Source: Ctena decussata
Taxonomy: Eukaryota > Mollusca > Bivalvia > Lucinida > Lucinidae
DNA length: 64,000 nucleotides
NCBI GenBank assembly: GCA_963989385.1
Contig: OZ022499.1
Location: 77,861,903-77,925,902 of the forward strand
Direction of reading: 5' to 3'
Of this stretch, positions 61,601-62,959 are shown in pieces; position 1 is the stretch's first letter; each line of letters starts with the position of its first letter. The position numbers and the translations under genes were made by a program. The notes below the pieces were generated by a model. The model was not told where the DNA came from. It made no database searches and saw nothing but the letters and a program-made list of their open reading frames with translations.

Positions 61601-62932
61601 TTCATGCGGTCAGATACAAACTGGAATATAGGTATGGGCCCAGTTGTTCAAAGCATCGTTAGCCTAACGAGCTTGTTCAGGGGTCAAATCGTAAAGTGTT
61701 TTACAACTTTATAGCCAAATACACTGCTATTTTTGGTTGAAAATATGTGAGAAAAGCTTCCCAGATTTTTTCAACAAAAAATATTGGCAGATTTGTGCCA
61801 TTAACATTTGAAGTATTAACAAAATGTTAGCTAACGACATCATCAACTGGGCCATGATATTTTATTTTGTTTATTCTTTATTTTGTTTATTTATGGTGTT
61901 TTGATACACTTTCAGGGGAAACAACTTCACAATTTTCATTTTTGCCTCCTCTATCATTAGTGGAAAGAATTTTGCTACTCCAAAAGAATATTCTTTCCAT
62001 GAAGAGTAGACTCAGATTTAGAAATGCTACGTTTTCTAGAGAAGCCAATAGGAAGAAAAACAAAAGTTATTCCCCTTTGTAAAATGGCAGAAAGTCTTTG
62101 AGGTGTACCCATACACCTTAAGATGTCACTCAGATATGCAAATTTTTGTCTCCCTTTTCATTGGGGGGTGGGGGGGGGGGGCACTCTTAATAGAAAGATG
62201 TTACTAGAGGACAAATTCTTTCTTTTAAGGTTCGCCCCTATCAGAGTAGTGGTTCGCTTGCCAGGGAAGGGAACCTCACTCACCTTAAGTTTTCTTTCTT
62301 GTAATGATTATGTCCTTGGTGAATTTTAAACATCTTTTATTTCAGAATGGTTATGGCTGGTGTAGTAATTTCCCTTTCAGAAATGAAAATAATATATCAT
62401 TTTTATCATAATTATGATTGTGTGAAAAAGTTTCCATTACATGTACATCTACTCAACTGATCAAAGTCTTCCCTTTTGCATATACAGTCTGTGAACCCTA
62501 GAGTATCTAAAAAATTGGAATAAGACTGATCTGTTTGCACAAATGTTCAGACTGATTAAAAGTAGACACCATTTCTGAAGAGCTTCATTGTTGAGGGAAG
62601 CAAACAGGAAGTCACAAAAGCTGTTCCCCTTTGTAAAAATGGCCGAAAGACATGAAGGTATGTACCTTAAAAATTTGCACCTTTTTTCCATTTTACAGTA
62701 TTGGGTTGAAATGGTTTATTTTCAGAGTGCCCAGGAGTCAGCCTCCCACCCCTGCCAAGCCCTGTCGTCTGCAATCTCAAGTCCTCATGTGATAGTTACC
62801 AGTGTTGTGTAGCAGCAGATGCCATTGGTAGAACATTCTATGCCTCAGCTTCAATTAACATGTGCGAGTACAAAATTTCACTAACGATAGAGAAGTACAC
62901 GCATGACCTATCATTTGCTGAGGTTACATTTG
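10..62932 (+). CDS. Interior of a giant tandem-module cysteine-rich gene (30 exons, R1 to R9)
   Basis: Thirty exons, listed separately below, join into one open frame of 4743 nt. They follow a fixed order of four exon types. A starts after one codon base and ends after one; B goes from one to two; C from two to one; D from one to one. Every exon length fits this rule, which chance ORFs would not do. Each A-B-C-D set codes for a module of 192-203 residues with ten cysteines (six in A, three in C, one in D). A has the CxIPExCxGIxCC signature, C ends LPxPxCN, and D carries LGxxxYL...PC and a final W. Cysteine density and sequons suggest a secreted or surface protein. No signal peptide or membrane segment is visible because both ends of the gene lie outside. 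I do not recognise the family. Exon and phase structure is seen directly; the extracellular location is inferred. Confidence 0.9.
624..898 (+). mobile_element. RUDI/V-SINE-like tRNA-derived SINE, full length
   Basis: A tRNA-like head with box A (tagcccagtcggtagggc) and box B (gggttcgaaacc) is followed by a conserved body and a tail ending in ggacgttaagcaataaatca, typical of L2-type LINE 3' ends. A perfect 14-bp target duplication, ttatataaacttgc, flanks it at 610-623 and 899-912. The anticodon stem encloses a six-base loop, so it is a SINE head and not a working tRNA. Naming as RUDI-like is from remembered features and unverified. Confidence 0.88.
1514..1683 (+). CDS. R1 exon C
   Basis: Acceptor ttccag, donor gtaagt. 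It codes YFIDKYSAGFIVDLSLTIC, then two more cysteines (VCFPDEG and IPACNLT). This is the longest C exon at 170 nt, because the loop between the first and second cysteine is extended. An N-glycosylation sequon, NLT, follows the third cysteine directly, as in R5 and R7. It enters with two codon bases and leaves with one. Confidence 0.85.
1720..1870 (+). repeat. Relic of a tctcgcctg-headed element
   Basis: Starts tttgtctcgcctgcgaagca, followed by a gtcgacgttgtcggcg stretch and one body segment (ttttgtcgagttttt, actataagggctagagccat). Related heads or body pieces recur at 10505-10675, 11882-12035 and 33296-33410, and the body is tandemly repeated at 3470-3960. Confidence 0.6.
1900..3420. other. 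Intron sequence with no recognised feature
   Basis: I see no exon-like open segment with matching phase, no RNA gene and no clear element ends here. It may be an old insertion within the tandem-repeat element on either side. Confidence 0.5.
3470..3965 (+). repeat. Tandem array, about 150-157 bp unit
   Basis: Degenerate units start with gagtcttgacctac near 3473, 3624, 3781 and 3933, and contain ctagagccatgaaacttggg. It is probably the body of the element whose head is at 1720. The intervening sequence at 1900-3420 has no clear assignment. Confidence 0.7.
4404..6414 (+). mobile_element. HC-1 element, copy 1
   Basis: Begins tttttagctcacctgagcc with a short 5' hairpin, then a ccgtccgtccgtc stretch, then three to four degenerate units of roughly 440-500 bp, and ends caggtgagcgattcagggcc followed by atggccctcttgttt. 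The ends gctcacctg and caggtgagc are inverted repeats. The units contain tgaccttgacctttt and aggtcaaggtcatt. Local ORFs in it are not conserved and I call it non-coding. It fills the R1 C-D intron. Confidence 0.85.
6550..6736 (+). mobile_element. RUDI/V-SINE-like SINE, 5' truncated
   Basis: Carries the SINE body from the ttctgctgattcaagaaggg region to the taaacaat tail, but the tRNA-like head is missing apart from a few bases (aggccac). It interrupts a palindromic MITE that starts near 6415. No clear target duplication seen. Confidence 0.8.
6848..7021 (+). CDS. R1 exon D
   Basis: Acceptor cttgtag, donor gtatgt. It codes a helical-looking stretch, FSLTEYVLEKGGDIG through KATGLGSFL, then the single conserved cysteine in DKRCDRKKAPY and the closing NWNN. 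Length 174 nt, the commonest D length. It joins R2 exon A without a frame change. It lies about 110 bp downstream of a 5'-truncated SINE. Confidence 0.92.
7135..7345. repeat. Hairpin MITE split by a SINE tail
   Basis: Left arm includes actatgaaatttgctctgga and right arm includes tccagagtgaatttcatagt. The SINE tail fragment lies near the turn. Confidence 0.6.
7258..7300 (+). mobile_element. SINE tail fragment in a hairpin repeat
   Basis: A short gtggacgttaagcatcaaac plus caatcaatcaatc piece matching the SINE 3' end. It lies between two arms of an inverted repeat (tcctccagag on the left, tccagagtgaatttcatag on the right), near the hairpin tip. Confidence 0.65.
7713..7925 (+). CDS. R2 exon A
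   Basis: Acceptor gttttcag, donor gtaagt. It shows the full six-cysteine A pattern: GCH, LPPLPEMVSC, then CHIPEHCTGIYCCVDI, then a sixth cysteine in DIDLC, and ends in EYEWG. It enters and leaves after one codon base. This exon is a good reference copy for the A domain. Confidence 0.93.
8226..8474. repeat. MITE family H3 (ggcccagttgttcaa ends)
   Basis: An inverted repeat ending in ttgaacaactgggcccag, with a strong inner hairpin around ctttgcactgcaaaag. Other copies are at 12661-12814, 29203-29437, 31743-31985 and 61635-61854. Confidence 0.75.
8721..8763 (+). CDS. R2 exon B (linker)
   Basis: A 43-nt exon after the acceptor tttttgtgcag, with donor gtaagt. It codes GKPESVSILGLLDF and takes the phase from one to two. 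It has the B pattern of an acidic start and a hydrophobic end (LGLLDF), comparable to LFGLVRV in R8. Too short to be found by ORF length; supported by position, phase and splice sites. Confidence 0.87.
9067..9307. repeat. MITE family H1 (tgagccacgac ends), degenerate
   Basis: Ends tgagccacgacatgac and ttatgttgtggctca are inverted. The interior has the family's cagatgagcctgggc and cagtctaatctgagtc blocks. In the R2 B-C intron. Confidence 0.75.
9635..9875. repeat. Palindromic repeat H11, copy 1
   Basis: Contains cagactgcacataagtgcag as a near-perfect palindrome, with flanking tcacatgacaaaattgctac. A second copy at 40328-40520 also lies just upstream of a C exon. Confidence 0.7.
9893..10056 (+). 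CDS. R2 exon C
   Basis: Acceptor ctacag, donor gtattt. It codes FSIKKPPNEKIFVIDLDVGAC, with cysteines at GAC, GSC and PGC in the QPGCD ending. 164 nt. The acceptor lies about 20 bp downstream of a 240-bp palindromic repeat (9635-9875). Confidence 0.92.
10143..10226. repeat. Short palindrome H4 (gcagtctgatctgggtctac type)
   Basis: Inverted arms cattgtagacccagatcaa and gatgagagtctacagtg. Similar 50-60 bp palindromes are at 1198-1252, 14527-14586, 24964-25022, 29878-29942, 30765-30814 and 32936-32985. Confidence 0.65.
10690..10878 (+). CDS. R2 exon D
   Basis: Acceptor taatttcag, donor gtaagt. Starts EFSLSTMLSNNGL, continues through SETLGLKKYYLDRPCEQ, and ends in DNHWKDG. At 189 nt it has five more codons than the usual D exon, in the first helix region; R5 exon D has the same length. 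Its single cysteine is in the conserved PC. Confidence 0.93.
11558..11770 (+). CDS. R3 exon A (second cysteine missing)
   Basis: Acceptor atttcag, donor gtaagt. Opens ECGKFLSSLPKLPD and continues with KDSCTAVDCCVDVSWLRK. The position of the second conserved cysteine, the first C of CxIPExC, is a glycine here (GALKDSC), so R3 has nine cysteines in all. The sixth is present in NIDFC. Frame and length (213 nt) are otherwise normal. Confidence 0.92.
12302..12492. repeat. MITE family H2 (gctctagataagagg ends)
   Basis: A hairpin with core atgttgtgacccctcat and its inverse. Other copies are at 20409-20610, 20824-21023, 26843-27200 and 30190-30430. Confidence 0.75.
12536..12578 (+). CDS. R3 exon B (linker)
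   Basis: A 43-nt exon after atttcag, with donor gtgagt. It codes NVPREETIQELLKI, then AG joins the first base of exon C to make R. It lies about 45 bp downstream of a hairpin MITE. Confidence 0.87.
12661..12814. repeat. MITE family H3, internally deleted
   Basis: Inverted ends gggcccccttgttcaaa and ttgaacaactgggccc, about 150 bp. In the R3 B-C intron. Confidence 0.7.
13105..13340. repeat. MITE family H5 (gaatttgctcc hairpin)
   Basis: Central perfect hairpin around gctcctctaggagc, flanked by tttcctttaa arms, with outer ccctttt and aggaagt blocks. Other copies lie near 950-1090, 20225-20393, 25355-25475, 32650-32800, 34015-34240, 61905-62115 and 62560-62665, and at the right edge of the window. 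Confidence 0.75.
13671..13845. repeat. MITE with acagtcaaccctcttta ends
   Basis: Left end acagtcaaccctctttataa, right end gttgtaaagagggtccactg; a TA precedes the left end. Probably a Tc1/mariner-type MITE. Confidence 0.65.
13959..14116 (+). CDS. R3 exon C
   Basis: Acceptor attactag, donor gtaagt. It codes YTIDKAAKDFIVDLSIAVC, with further cysteines in GPC and PIC. 158 nt. A hairpin MITE begins only about nine bases into the following intron, just past the donor hexamer. Confidence 0.92.
14126..14367. repeat. MITE family H1
   Basis: A well-preserved inverted repeat: tgagccacgacacagcaag on the left and ggtgtcgcggcacata on the right. It starts nine bases past the R3 exon C border. Confidence 0.8.
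14527..14586. repeat. Short palindrome H4
   Basis: Near-perfect palindrome with arms agtttggatccagatcaggc and gcctgatctaagatccaaac around ccccacatttgtgggg. Confidence 0.75.
14795..15133 (-). mobile_element. Second SINE family, minus strand, tRNA-derived head
   Basis: Read on the minus strand it starts with a tRNA-like head: gcgcggtggctcagtggtta (box A) and gggttcgaatcc (box B), at about 15060-15131. It ends near 14795 in an AAAG-repeat tail, seen as cttt repeats on the plus strand. It splits a MITE whose halves are at about 14705-14794 and 15134-15270. It is unrelated to the RUDI-like SINE. Confidence 0.82.
15824..18085 (+). mobile_element. HC-2 element, copy 1
   Basis: Starts with a T-run and agctcacctgagccgaaggc. 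The perfect hairpin gctcacctgagcc/gaa/ggctcagaggtgagc is followed by ccgtccgtccgtg. A first repeat type covers about 16080-16440. Then an array of 145-bp units follows: gtggctattt starts at 16591, 16736, 16881, 17026, 17171 and 17316. It ends caggtgagcaattgttgccc plus tttgggctacttg. Each 145-bp unit carries an aaggtcaaggtcac block. No coding capacity seen. Confidence 0.88.
18353..18594. repeat. MITE H9 (ccgaggttataaaa ends)
   Basis: Left end ccccgaggttataaaa, right end ttttataaccttgggg, with nested palindromes of the type atgctcagctgagcat. It ends about 40 bp before R3 exon D. A related element is at 34363-34529. Confidence 0.75.
18634..18807 (+). CDS. R3 exon D
   Basis: Acceptor tttttcatacag, donor gtatga. 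It codes FSLKSYLKAKGQDIAQSM, then LDLDRYLLKPECDRHAG and SWNS. The final codon is completed by the next A exon (SWNSEC). The donor is followed after about 30 bp by a pogo/Tigger-like element. Confidence 0.92.
18838..19947 (-). mobile_element. Pogo/Tigger-like non-autonomous element with a transposase N-terminal relic
   Basis: Inverted ends caggtctacctcattataac and gttataatgaggtagacctg, flanked by TA at 18836-18837 and 19948-19949. On the minus strand an ATG at 19282 opens METPRKKRKAFSVKD, which resembles the start of Tigger/pogo transposases (CENP-B-type DNA-binding region). The similarity stops after about 15 residues, as expected if the rest was deleted. 1110 bp. Fits a deleted Tigger relative; the family call rests on the TA flank, the end structure and the peptide. 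Confidence 0.72.
19951..20135. repeat. MITE with ttagaacttt/aagttctactg ends
   Basis: Left end attagaactttgttggctcg, right end gttcgagccattgaagttct, abutting the Tigger-like element. Short inverted-repeat element. Confidence 0.65.
20225..20393. repeat. MITE family H5 copy
   Basis: Has the family's outer blocks (atggatacactttcagtt at the left, aaaatataggtgtaccc at the right) but has lost the central hairpin arm. Confidence 0.6.
20409..20610. repeat. MITE family H2, well preserved
   Basis: Ends agagccctagataagaggg and ccctcttatctagggctct. The centre ccgtctcgactagacgg lies between tgacta/ctcatct-type arms, making a hairpin of about 200 bp. A half copy follows at 20634-20721. Confidence 0.82.
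20824..21023. repeat. MITE family H2, well preserved
   Basis: Ends agagctctagataagaggg and cctcttatctagagctctg, with near-perfect arms around ccgtctctacaagacgg. Two copies within 0.5 kb, both close to intact, suggest recent activity. Confidence 0.83.
21178..21378. repeat. MITE family H1
   Basis: Ends tatgagccgcagtgcgag and ggcgcggctcata, with the interior gatcagactgggc blocks. Confidence 0.8.
21932..23166. mobile_element. TA-flanked element with ccgtaattcttcgg ends
   Basis: Left end ccgtaattcttcggctatta, right end tatagccaaagaaatacgg, both flanked by TA, so the insertion is mariner-like. 1235 bp, including the SINE at 22446-22712. Shorter relatives with the cttatagc...cggta end occur near 33470-33620, 48595-48745 and 62960-63160. 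No transposase ORF seen. Confidence 0.7.
22446..22712 (+). mobile_element. RUDI/V-SINE-like SINE, full length
   Basis: The same SINE as at 624-898, with box A, box B (gggttcgaatcc) and tail taagcatcaaatcaaccaac. A 13-bp target duplication, acataattgagcc, lies at 22433-22445 and 22713-22725. It sits inside the TA-flanked element at 21932-23166 and is therefore younger than it. Confidence 0.87.
23254..23469 (+). CDS. R4 exon A
   Basis: Acceptor cttcttgtag, donor gtaagg. Contains ECNISLSLPELPIP, then CHIPEYCTGIQCCVFVGFIR, a sixth cysteine in LNGC and VGIER. 216 nt. The acceptor lies about 85 bp downstream of the right end of a TA-flanked element (21932-23166). Confidence 0.93.
23583..23714. repeat. 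Palindromic repeat H8
   Basis: Arms aatcaagaaatttcatattg and acgcaatttcttgattta, with inner cagttacaggtccgaggttt and its inverse. A hairpin of about 130 bp followed by a degenerate tattggc-rich stretch to 23835. Confidence 0.7.
24112..24154 (+). CDS. R4 exon B (linker)
   Basis: A 43-nt exon after ctatattttag, with donor gtaagt. It codes DIEESFYLQGIIRI and joins exon C as RIHFTI. Phase and length agree with the other B exons. Confidence 0.88.
24964..25022. repeat. Short palindrome H4
   Basis: Arms gtagatctaaaggagatggc and catctcctccggatctgcac; it ends 50 bp before R4 exon C. Confidence 0.65.
25072..25232 (+). CDS. R4 exon C
   Basis: Acceptor gttgtcag, donor gtgagt. It codes FTIVNLESSQQYLLNMDVSIC, then EEDCEIYMDVF and LPKPLCNWN. 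This is the cleanest example of the LPxPxCN ending. 161 nt. Confidence 0.93.
26253..26612. repeat. TTTCGCG-rich inverted-repeat element H7
   Basis: Left end tatacacggtaattttcgcg, right end cgcgaaaattaccatgtata. The arms are filled with ttttcgcg or cgcgaaaa repeats, and the centre has the palindrome cattaacctgccgcaggtta. It ends under 30 bp before R4 exon D. Confidence 0.75.
26640..26804 (+). CDS. R4 exon D
   Basis: Acceptor ttgttacag, donor gtaagt. It codes VVGDWLASRGADIMKDYL, then TGIAEYLLGEPCSRQELPF and NGWASG. The shortest D exon at 165 nt. The acceptor sits under 30 bp from the end of a TTTCGCG-rich inverted-repeat element. Confidence 0.93.
26843..27200. repeat. MITE family H2 split by a SINE
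   Basis: Left part tgctccagataagaagggg with a hairpin around ctgtctcggtgagatgg; the right arm is interrupted at 27017 by the SINE and resumes at 27165 to end in cttatctggaactctg. Confidence 0.8.
27018..27164 (+). mobile_element. RUDI/V-SINE-like SINE, 5' truncated
   Basis: Only the 3' half of the SINE is present (from gttactggcgaaagtatg to the aataaatcaatcaaa tail). Flanked by imperfect copies of aattatccctgt (27005-27016) and aataatccctgt (27165-27176), consistent with target-primed insertion into a hairpin MITE. Confidence 0.82.
28611..28832. repeat. MITE H6 (cttgatatctcaaa ends), copy 1
   Basis: Left end actcttgatatctcaaacac, right end tgagatatcgagagttgact, with an inner palindrome aaattttctgggaccagaaa. 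It ends 50 bp before R5 exon A. A second copy is at 37024-37235. Confidence 0.75.
28881..29148 (+). CDS. R5 exon A+B fused
   Basis: Acceptor actcttttag, donor gtaagt. A 268-nt exon containing both A (CYIPEYCSGISCCADVDIIS, sixth cysteine in NTC, VGIEDF) and B (DESIALFGFVRIE) with no intron between. All six A cysteines are present. The A part has a longer spacer between the first and second cysteines (PALPAELLSTLRPLSGPFT). Confidence 0.94.
29203..29437. repeat. MITE family H3
   Basis: Left end gggcccagttgttcaaagca and inner hairpin agaagcttttgcagcttct; it starts about 55 bp into the R5 B-C intron. Confidence 0.78.
29878..29942. repeat. Short palindrome H4, near perfect
   Basis: Arms agtgtagaccctgaccagac and cagtctgatctgggtctaca around gctccttttggagc. 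Confidence 0.75.
30022..30173 (+). CDS. R5 exon C
   Basis: Acceptor tctttcag, donor gtaagt. It codes YNILNLEWSKEFVVNLKLTVC, then KTCPIDF and IACNGT. A sequon, NGT, follows the third cysteine. 152 nt, the same length as R6 exon C. Confidence 0.93.
30190..30430. repeat. MITE family H2 with a partial internal duplication
   Basis: The core acattgtgacccctcattag is present twice in direct orientation before its inverse, so one arm has been duplicated. Confidence 0.72.
30903..31091 (+). CDS. R5 exon D
   Basis: Acceptor tgcttacag, donor gtagga. Starts GVDIGGLVKKLRSGDMG, with AAQFMKQEQCDRLGDSYYP and GGWKSG later. 189 nt, with the longer first helix seen also in R2. The cysteine follows Q rather than P. 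Confidence 0.92.
31743..31985. repeat. MITE family H3, well preserved
   Basis: Left end gggcccggttgttcaaaact, right end tcaaacaactgggccct, with a near-perfect inner hairpin of 35-40 bp per arm around ttgcactgcaa. A degenerate relative lies directly upstream (31500-31740). Confidence 0.8.
32232..32481 (+). CDS. R6 exon A+B fused (sixth cysteine missing)
   Basis: Acceptor acaatttcag, donor gtaggg. It codes CATELPTLHEYLS, then CYIPETCMEINCCIYV. The usual sixth cysteine is replaced (SLDIFSS). The B part, TFDMLGVFEL, follows without an intron, as in R5. 250 nt and fully open. Confidence 0.93.
33049..33200 (+). CDS. R6 exon C (all three cysteines missing)
   Basis: Acceptor tgttttag, donor gtatgc. 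Aligns with other C exons (ERKFIVSMSATAF, DNMILPYKTF) but has no cysteine. The first two cysteine positions are alanine (SATAF, DALEF) and the third is lysine (PYK). Frame and splice sites are intact, so this is divergence rather than decay. 152 nt. Confidence 0.9.
33811..33980. repeat. MITE with cagtagaacctg/caggttcgactg ends
   Basis: Left end acagtagaacctgtcttagt, right end taatacaggttcgactgta, with direct or inverted gtattaagcaagca blocks in between. Confidence 0.7.
34015..34240. repeat. MITE family H5 copy
   Basis: Left end aaggtgtatgggtacactgg; arms around gacagggagcaagttctttc. Ends before ctgaaagggtatct. Confidence 0.65.
34363..34529. repeat. Palindromic MITE H9, copy 2
   Basis: Left end gaggttataaaacttgagaa, right end ctcaagttttataacctc. 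Contains a direct as well as inverted repeat of tgctcggaagcag. It lies about 105 bp upstream of R6 exon D. Confidence 0.75.
34637..34810 (+). CDS. R6 exon D
   Basis: The acceptor choice follows phase: AG at 34635-34636 gives ELSFDEVVESLGES; the next AG, two bases on, would break the frame. Continues FNALGITPYLKEEPCSLS to NGWTKG. Donor gtatat. Its PC cysteine is kept although R6 has lost four others. Confidence 0.9.
35205..35408 (+). CDS. R7 exon A
   Basis: Acceptor aatttgtag, donor gtaagt. Six cysteines: DCNVNLPPLPSYLRC, then CHLDNTCTKVTCCLEIDKIR, then LDTC. The shortest A exon at 204 nt. The IPE motif is changed to LDN, showing that the cysteines are held more tightly than the intervening residues. 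Confidence 0.93.
36071..36304. repeat. MITE family H1
   Basis: Ends atgagccgggacacgac and tcatgttgcggctcag; interior tctgatcagactgggtgga. Confidence 0.78.
36681..36723 (+). CDS. R7 exon B (linker)
   Basis: A 43-nt exon after a strong pyrimidine tract (cttccttccag), with donor gtaatt. It codes DSTLEYNLKGFLKL. Length and phase match the other B exons. Confidence 0.87.
37024..37235. repeat. MITE H6, copy 2
   Basis: Left end aactcttgatatctcaaag, right end tgagatgtcgagagttgact, with an inner hairpin tttctggtagcagaaa. Confidence 0.75.
37533..39906 (+). mobile_element. HC-5 element carrying a nested HC-4
   Basis: Starts gtcacccgacaaaggcggag and ends gtcgggtgac, an inverted pair. A ccgtccgtccgtccctccgt block follows the 5' end, then actttgtccccgcaactcct. 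That segment recurs at 39214 as actttgtccccacaactcct, on the far side of the nested HC-4 copy. Confidence 0.78.
37731..39183 (+). mobile_element. HC-4 element, copy a, nested in HC-5
   Basis: Opens with tttttatcccccgaccgaaa. The hairpin segment is duplicated in tandem (37736 and 37770). Then come ccgtccgtccgtccg, four to five units (tgtccgctctataacttgaa, acaggtcatgacgatgtgtc), a poly-C/poly-A/poly-T tract at 38802-38839, and the end tcttcggtcgggggatttgc through gatggctattttt. The ends atcccccgaccga and tcggtcgggggat are inverted. Confidence 0.85.
40328..40520. repeat. Palindromic repeat H11, copy 2
   Basis: Contains agactgcacataagtgcagt and atcacatgacaaaattgcta, as in the copy at 9635-9875. 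It lies about 245 bp upstream of R7 exon C. Confidence 0.68.
40764..40924 (+). CDS. R7 exon C
   Basis: Acceptor cgttccag, donor gtttgt. It codes LNLETQEDRGIDVVTLSVSQC, then QPCEQIKIF and LPKPGCNWT. A sequon, NWT, follows the third cysteine, although the next residue is proline. 161 nt. A palindromic repeat related to that before R2 exon C ends about 240 bp upstream. Confidence 0.93.
41357..41530 (+). CDS. R7 exon D
   Basis: Acceptor tctttgcag, donor gtaagt. Contains YFSWDDIKNGLLPSPTD, SMGISNFLSEDPCHRDRYPF and FWNN. 174 nt. The last base, T, joins the next A exon to make leucine (NNLC). Confidence 0.93.
42012..42087. repeat. Perfect 37-bp inverted repeat with a 2-nt loop
   Basis: Arms 42012-42048 and 42051-42087 pair without mismatch; they contain tgatcgttatatccatagac and its inverse, with loop AT. 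A third, direct, partly diverged copy follows at 42102-42150. Confidence 0.85.
42181..43569 (+). mobile_element. HC-4 element, copy b
   Basis: Starts ttttatcccccgaccaaaag, ends ggtcgggggatttgccatct through gatggctattttt. Body units repeat at 156 bp: tccgct or its variant at 42420, 42576, 42732, 42888 and 43044. A run of about 27 C, then A, then T, lies at 43166-43224. Confidence 0.87.
43598..43685. repeat. CT/GT microsatellite
   Basis: A ctctctctct run followed by gtgtgtgtgtgtgtg and gcatgcgtgtgt variants, lying between an HC-4 and an HC-3 element. Confidence 0.9.
43686..46015 (+). mobile_element. HC-3 element with a regular 145-bp array
   Basis: Starts tttttagctcgcctgagcac with the hairpin gagcac/gaa/gtgctc, then ccgtcgtacgtccgtccag, and ends gctcaggtgagcgattcagg through tggccctcttg. 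The array units start (ta[ct]gctctag) at 43931, 44076, 44221, 44367, 44512, 44657, 44802, 44947, 45093, 45238 and 45383, a spacing of 145 or 146 throughout. Each unit ends with aggtcactaggtcaaat. R8 exon A starts 51 bp after it. Confidence 0.9.
46066..46275 (+). CDS. R8 exon A
   Basis: Acceptor atttttcag, donor gtaggt. Six cysteines: CSFDFNLPQLPDPLSC, then CYIEDFCSGVTCCADIGFLR, then VDSC. A sequon, NIS, lies near its end. The donor was set by phase: GT at 46276 keeps the one-base ending, a GT four bases later would not. The HC-3 element ends about 50 bp upstream, so the branch point lies at or next to the element's end. Confidence 0.93.
46453..46688. repeat. MITE family H1
   Basis: Ends tgagccatgacacgagaaaa and ttctcacgtttcagctca, in the R8 A-B intron. 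Confidence 0.78.
46991..47033 (+). CDS. R8 exon B (linker)
   Basis: A 43-nt exon after ttctttgcag, with donor gtaagt. It codes GTRGALSLFGLVRV and then joins as VEYEID. It closely resembles the B part of the fused R5 exon (ALFGFVRIE). Confidence 0.9.
47468..47850 (+). repeat. Tandem repeat of about 113-118 bp
   Basis: Units start at tgatgaaaattct (47468, 47586, 47699), each with an A-rich run, agcccaatacagggtgaaat, a tcggctcctaggacgatt-type block and cccatgttgcccc. It ends 18 bp before R8 exon C. Confidence 0.82.
47868..48028 (+). CDS. R8 exon C
   Basis: Acceptor tactttcag, donor gtttgt. It codes YEIDSDPDARAFIVTVDI, then KLCFKGEDCEF and IPYPMCR. A sequon, NHT, lies between the second and third cysteines. 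161 nt. The next exon is 13.4 kb away. Confidence 0.93.
48350..48563 (+). mobile_element. HC-1 element, 3' fragment
   Basis: Matches only the right end of HC-1 (cagatttcatggaaagtttt to caggtgagcgattcagggcc). Confidence 0.75.
50233..51407 (+). mobile_element. HC-6 element, copy 1
   Basis: Starts ttttttagctcgcctgaacg with hairpin cctgaac/gaaa/gttcagg, then gcgtccgcgtcagcgtcagc in place of plain CCGT. About three units follow (tggatgttttggttaaagtt, agtgaccttgatgtcaaggt). It ends attcaggcgagctatgctgt, caggcgacagctcttgtt. Confidence 0.83.
51990..54345. other. Interior of the TTAA element, no gene seen
   Basis: AT-rich sequence without long ORFs, tandem repeats or exon-like segments. Confidence 0.55.
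54346..56316 (+). mobile_element. HC-1 element, copy 2 (nested in the TTAA element)
   Basis: Same as the copy at 4404: tttttagctcacctgagcca, a ccgtccgtcgtccgtccac block, units with gaccaacatggccgccatgc and tgacctttgacccagaactc, and the end caggtgagcgattcagggcc. Confidence 0.86.
56317..57440. other. Right interior of the TTAA element, no gene seen
   Basis: AT-rich; nothing recognisable apart from the inverted end that starts near 57440. Confidence 0.5.
57684..59961 (+). mobile_element. HC-2 element, copy 2
   Basis: Same as the copy at 15824, with a longer cgtgcgtgcgtgcgtgggtg array after the hairpin. Array units (gt[gt]gc) start at 58469, 58614, 58759, 58904, 59050 and 59195, a spacing of 145-146. 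It is inserted in the T-run just before the right end of HC-4 copy d. Confidence 0.87.
60568..60775. mobile_element. piggyBac-like MITE
   Basis: Ends ccctttttagacc and ggtcaaaaaaggg, flanked by TTAA at 60564-60567 and 60776-60779. An H4-like palindrome (cagtgcagactc, gatcagggtctacattg) lies inside. It interrupts a body unit of HC-4 copy c. Confidence 0.78.
61458..61631 (+). CDS. R8 exon D, bracketed by mobile elements
   Basis: Acceptor tattttcag, donor gtatgg. It codes FSLEDIMTGLSLDPALPLPP, then TLGVSSYLLPVPCSQDEYPF and TNWNIG. 174 nt, correct phase. An HC-4 element ends about 10 bp upstream and a hairpin MITE begins about 4 bp downstream, so almost nothing of the original flanking intron is left. 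Confidence 0.93.
61635..61854. repeat. MITE family H3 abutting R8 exon D
   Basis: Left end gggcccagttgttcaaagca starts four bases into the intron; right end catcaactgggcc. The donor's outer bases are therefore next to or within the element. Confidence 0.78.
61905..62290. repeat. Two adjacent MITE family H5 copies
   Basis: The first (61905-62115) has gaattttgctactccaaaag with its inverse; the second (62120-62290) starts with ttttcattgggg and a G-run and has a tagaggacaaattctttc arm. Confidence 0.6.
62726..62932 (+). CDS. R9 exon A (last exon seen)
   Basis: Acceptor ttattttcag, donor gtatgt. Six cysteines: ECPGVSLPPLPSPVVC, then CNLKSSCDSYQCCVAADAIG, then INMC, and TIEKY. 207 nt. I could not find its B exon in the remaining 1.07 kb, so the gene continues beyond the window. 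Confidence 0.92.
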
Positions 62933-62959
62933 GTATGTTAGACATTTTAATTATATACT

